From positions 1 through 44,056 of the forward strand of contig CAZZHH010000026.1 of assembly GCA_964653595.1 (NCBI GenBank): a stretch of DNA of 44,056 bases. Reading direction: 5' to 3'. A program made the position numbers and the translations under genes. Origin of the DNA: JBAXTE01 sp964653595. GTDB taxonomy: Bacteria; Bacteroidota; Bacteroidia; Bacteroidales; WCHB1-69. Under the pieces are notes generated by a model. The model saw nothing but the letters and a program-made list of their open reading frames with translations, was not told where the DNA came from and did no database searches. This document shows positions 41,872 through 44,056 of this stretch, piece after piece (the stretch's first letter is position 1; each line of letters opens with the position of its first letter).

Positions 41872-42759
41872 ATGAAAAAACTATTATTCTTATTATTTAT
41901 GTTGGTAATTTTAGATAATATCAACAGCCAAAGTTATTTTCCTTTATTAAAAGAAGGGAATCAATGGAATGTTCTTAGAGATTATTTTAATCCAATACAT
42001 TATACGGAAATCATTAATGCCGATTTAGATACTTTAGTTGATGGAAGATTATGTAAAAAAGTTGTATCTACAAGAGATACTTCAACTTCTGCAATATACT
42101 CAAATAGGTATTTGTTGTTTGAAGATACTATTGCCAGGAAAATTTATTCTTTAGACAATCAGAATAACTTAAGATTATATTTTGACTTTACTGTTCAACT
42201 AGGCGATACGGTAACATTATATTCTCCATTTTATAATTCATTAGACACGTTTGTTGTTTCACAGATCAGCAATGTTGACATAAACAGCAGTTCAAGAAAA
42301 AAGGTAACTTTAGACTATTGTTCCAGTAGTTTTTATGTTCAAAATATTGACACGTGGATTGAGGGGATAGGGTCACTTAAAGGATTAATATATGGTAGTT
42401 CTCCCCCATATGTCGGATCACAATATACCTTGTTATGTGTCAGTAGTACAAACCAAATTTTCTATCAAAATACAAATTTCTCACAATGTTATTACACTAA
42501 TGTAGATATTGATGAATATAGGAAACCCTTTTTATTAATTTCCCCGAATCCAGTAATCGAGAGTATTCATGTTAAAAACATTCCAGAAAATGCTACAAAT
42601 TTAAAAGTAATTGACATTTATGGAAGTTGTGTTTATAAATCAATCATTATTAATGGGGATATGAATGTCTCATTAATAAATCTAAAATCTGGGCTATATA
42701 TACTAATAATATTCAATGAAAAGGAAATATTATCCACTAAATCTTTAATTAAAATATAA
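41872..42759 (+). CDS. Small T9SS cargo protein of unknown function
   Basis: This 295-residue protein has a signal peptide (cleavage near NINSQ, residue 20) and a type A sorting domain at the end (about 222-295, ISPNPVIESIHVKNIPENA to KSLIKI). The middle part (YFPLLKEGNQWNVLRDYF, DTLVDGRLCKKVVSTRD, IEGIGSLKGLIYGSSPPY) fits a widespread group of Bacteroidota secreted proteins with no known activity. 'GNQWNVLRD' and 'WIEGIGSLKGL' are the recognisable marks of the group. It ends two bases before the ATG of the papain-like gene, so the two are almost certainly one transcript. Confidence 0.8.
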   Translation: MKKLLFLLFMLVILDNINSQSYFPLLKEGNQWNVLRDYFNPIHYTEIINADLDTLVDGRLCKKVVSTRDTSTSAIYSNRYLLFEDTIARKIYSLDNQNNLRLYFDFTVQLGDTVTLYSPFYNSLDTFVVSQISNVDINSSSRKKVTLDYCSSSFYVQNIDTWIEGIGSLKGLIYGSSPPYVGSQYTLLCVSSTNQIFYQNTNFSQCYYTNVDIDEYRKPFLLISPNPVIESIHVKNIPENATNLKVIDIYGSCVYKSIIINGDMNVSLINLKSGLYILIIFNEKEILSTKSLIKI

Positions 42760-42761
42760 AC

Positions 42762-44056
42762 ATGAAAAACATTCTAACGATTATATTTATAGCAACAACA
42801 ATTAGTTCCTTTCCCCAATAAGTTATTCAAATAAACAAATATCTCACCAAAGACACGGTTATTGATGCAAAACATTTTGGATCTGCATTCTCGTTAGGCA
42901 TTAATGGCTCAATTCAATTTAATTCAATGATTGGGGCTGTATCAATAATTATGCAAGATGAATCCGGAGAAAAATATTTAATATATGAGGGATCAAAGCA
43001 GACGAGAAATACATATTCATTAAATCTTGTCAATGATGCTGAAGAAACATATTATTTATACAACTTACGACCTAGTTCAATTAAAATTTATATTAAAGAT
43101 GCTTGTTTAAATTTAGCAAACTTTATTATAGATACTTTGTCTAATTCAAACAAATTACAAAATTATAACTCATACTTGAATTTGTTATTTTCTCAAAAAC
43201 TTTCTAATGTCCAGAAACACATAATACAAAACCAAATGCTATGGACAGCTGGGGATAATATATTTGCAAGGATGACATACTCGCAAAAAATAAAATATTT
43301 TGGTGACTCTTTAAATAATTTGCAAGGATTTGAGTATTATAATGGAGGTATTTTTGAACTTTTACCCAGAACTTCTGTAAAAACTCAAAGTGCATATGTG
43401 GATAATTTTGATTGGAGAAACAGACATGGTGCTAATAGACAGAATTCACCATATTGGGATGGAGATAATGTAGAATGGAGTGGGTGGATCACTACAAGAC
43501 ATGAAGGTCAAGCATGCAACGATTGTTGGTTATTTAGCCCTGTTTACACTACAGAATCAATGGTCAATTTATACTATAATCAACATTTAAATAAAAATTT
43601 AAGTGAACAAAATATACTTTCATGTGTGCCAACAAATGATCATTGTAATGGATACAGTCCTTATTTTGCGCTTGAATATTTGAAAAACAATGGAATTGTT
43701 AATGAAAATTGTTTTCCATATCAAGCTGATAATTATATTCCATGTACAAATATATGTCCAAATCCTATAGAAAAAATTTATATTAATAATTACCAGAGTG
43801 TTAATATTAGCACAGAAGACAATATTAAACTAACATTAATTCAAAAAGGACCATTGTCTTCTATGGTATTGGGATGGGGTCATGCTATGTCTCTCGTAGG
43901 TTATAATACTATAAAAGCTGGCTCTCAATATCTAAATCAAAATGATTACGAAACTATATATAATGTGCCTGAAAACTCTCCTTTAATAGGGAAAACATAT
44001 TGGATTTTCAAACAAAGTTGGGGGGGGTGGATTGGAGGGACACCATATGTTTATGT
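42762..44056 (+). pseudogene. Papain-family (C1) protease, interrupted by stop codon 20, partial
   Basis: From the ATG at 42762 the frame encodes a signal peptide (MKNILTIIFIATTISSFPQ), then TAA at 42819-42821, then continues open to the window edge in the same frame. Counting the stop as codon 20, Gln250 and Cys255 (EGQACNDCWLFSP) are the oxyanion-hole and nucleophile residues, and His374 (GWGHAMSLVGY) is the catalytic His. The usual Asn of KNSWG is Gln418 (YWIFKQSWGGW). Codons 21-240 are a lineage-specific N-terminal region. The first downstream in-frame ATG (42927) would lack a signal peptide. Either this is a recent pseudogene, the TAA is read through, or it is a base error. The 3' end lies outside the window; a T9SS sorting domain there is likely but unseen. 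Confidence 0.75.

Overview
The window comes from an AT-rich member of the Bacteroidota (Bacteroidetes). Several independent signs agree. There is a PorP/SprF outer-membrane protein and a PorE-like TPR-PD40-OmpA protein. At least four long secreted proteins end in type IX secretion (T9SS) type A sorting domains. A TPR-containing LytS-type histidine kinase is followed by a LytTR regulator. A DUF2723 membrane protein is present, PheS carries a four-cysteine cluster, and promoter-like TAnnTTTG elements stand in front of several genes. Shine-Dalgarno sites are nearly absent, with one clear exception at 19561-19565. WaaA (Kdo transferase) shows that the cell makes lipopolysaccharide. I cannot name the genus.

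Layout, left to right. (1) 1-11104: a terminator of an upstream gene, then porP/sprF-like, a PorE-like OmpA protein and a 2663-residue secreted giant. This looks like a T9SS cargo and accessory cluster. The giant has three 'YWIG' blocks, a PKD-like domain, about eleven Ig-like repeats, a seven-blade RCC1 propeller and a sorting domain. (2) 11272-18057: a sensor kinase and response regulator pair, a delta-60 repeat/FISUMP T9SS cargo and an OmpA protein with a coiled coil. (3) 18193-25722, all on the minus strand: a permuted papain-like (YiiX type) hydrolase, an aldehyde dehydrogenase, then an operon of degenerate-Rieske lipoprotein, GT-C membrane glycosyltransferase and methyltransferase-GT2 fusion, then a small lipoprotein with a strong terminator. 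(4) 25888-31542, plus strand: cyclophilin, pheS, DUF2723 protein and polysaccharide deacetylase. (5) 31601-35606, minus strand: GT9, waaA and an outer-membrane protein in one tight operon, then two tandem TPR proteins. (6) 36022-38823, minus strand: a 934-residue T9SS cargo. (7) 39200-41694, plus strand: an AtoD-like CoA-transferase A subunit and a class III aminotransferase, in DNA that looks less AT-rich than its surroundings, separated by an S23-like four-helix-bundle element. (8) 41872-end: a small T9SS cargo followed two bases later by a papain-family protease that has an in-frame stop right after its signal peptide and runs off the window.

The unifying theme is the cell surface: T9SS translocon and accessory proteins, their cargo, envelope glycan and LPS synthesis, and a kinase/regulator pair that could tune them. 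The most unusual items are the S23-like element, whose inverted terminal repeat supplies the last codons of the CoA-transferase gene, an RCC1 propeller apparently inserted inside an Ig-like domain, an insertion within an OmpA domain, and the interrupted protease with an altered catalytic asparagine position. I found no tRNA, rRNA, CRISPR array, transposase or prophage genes.
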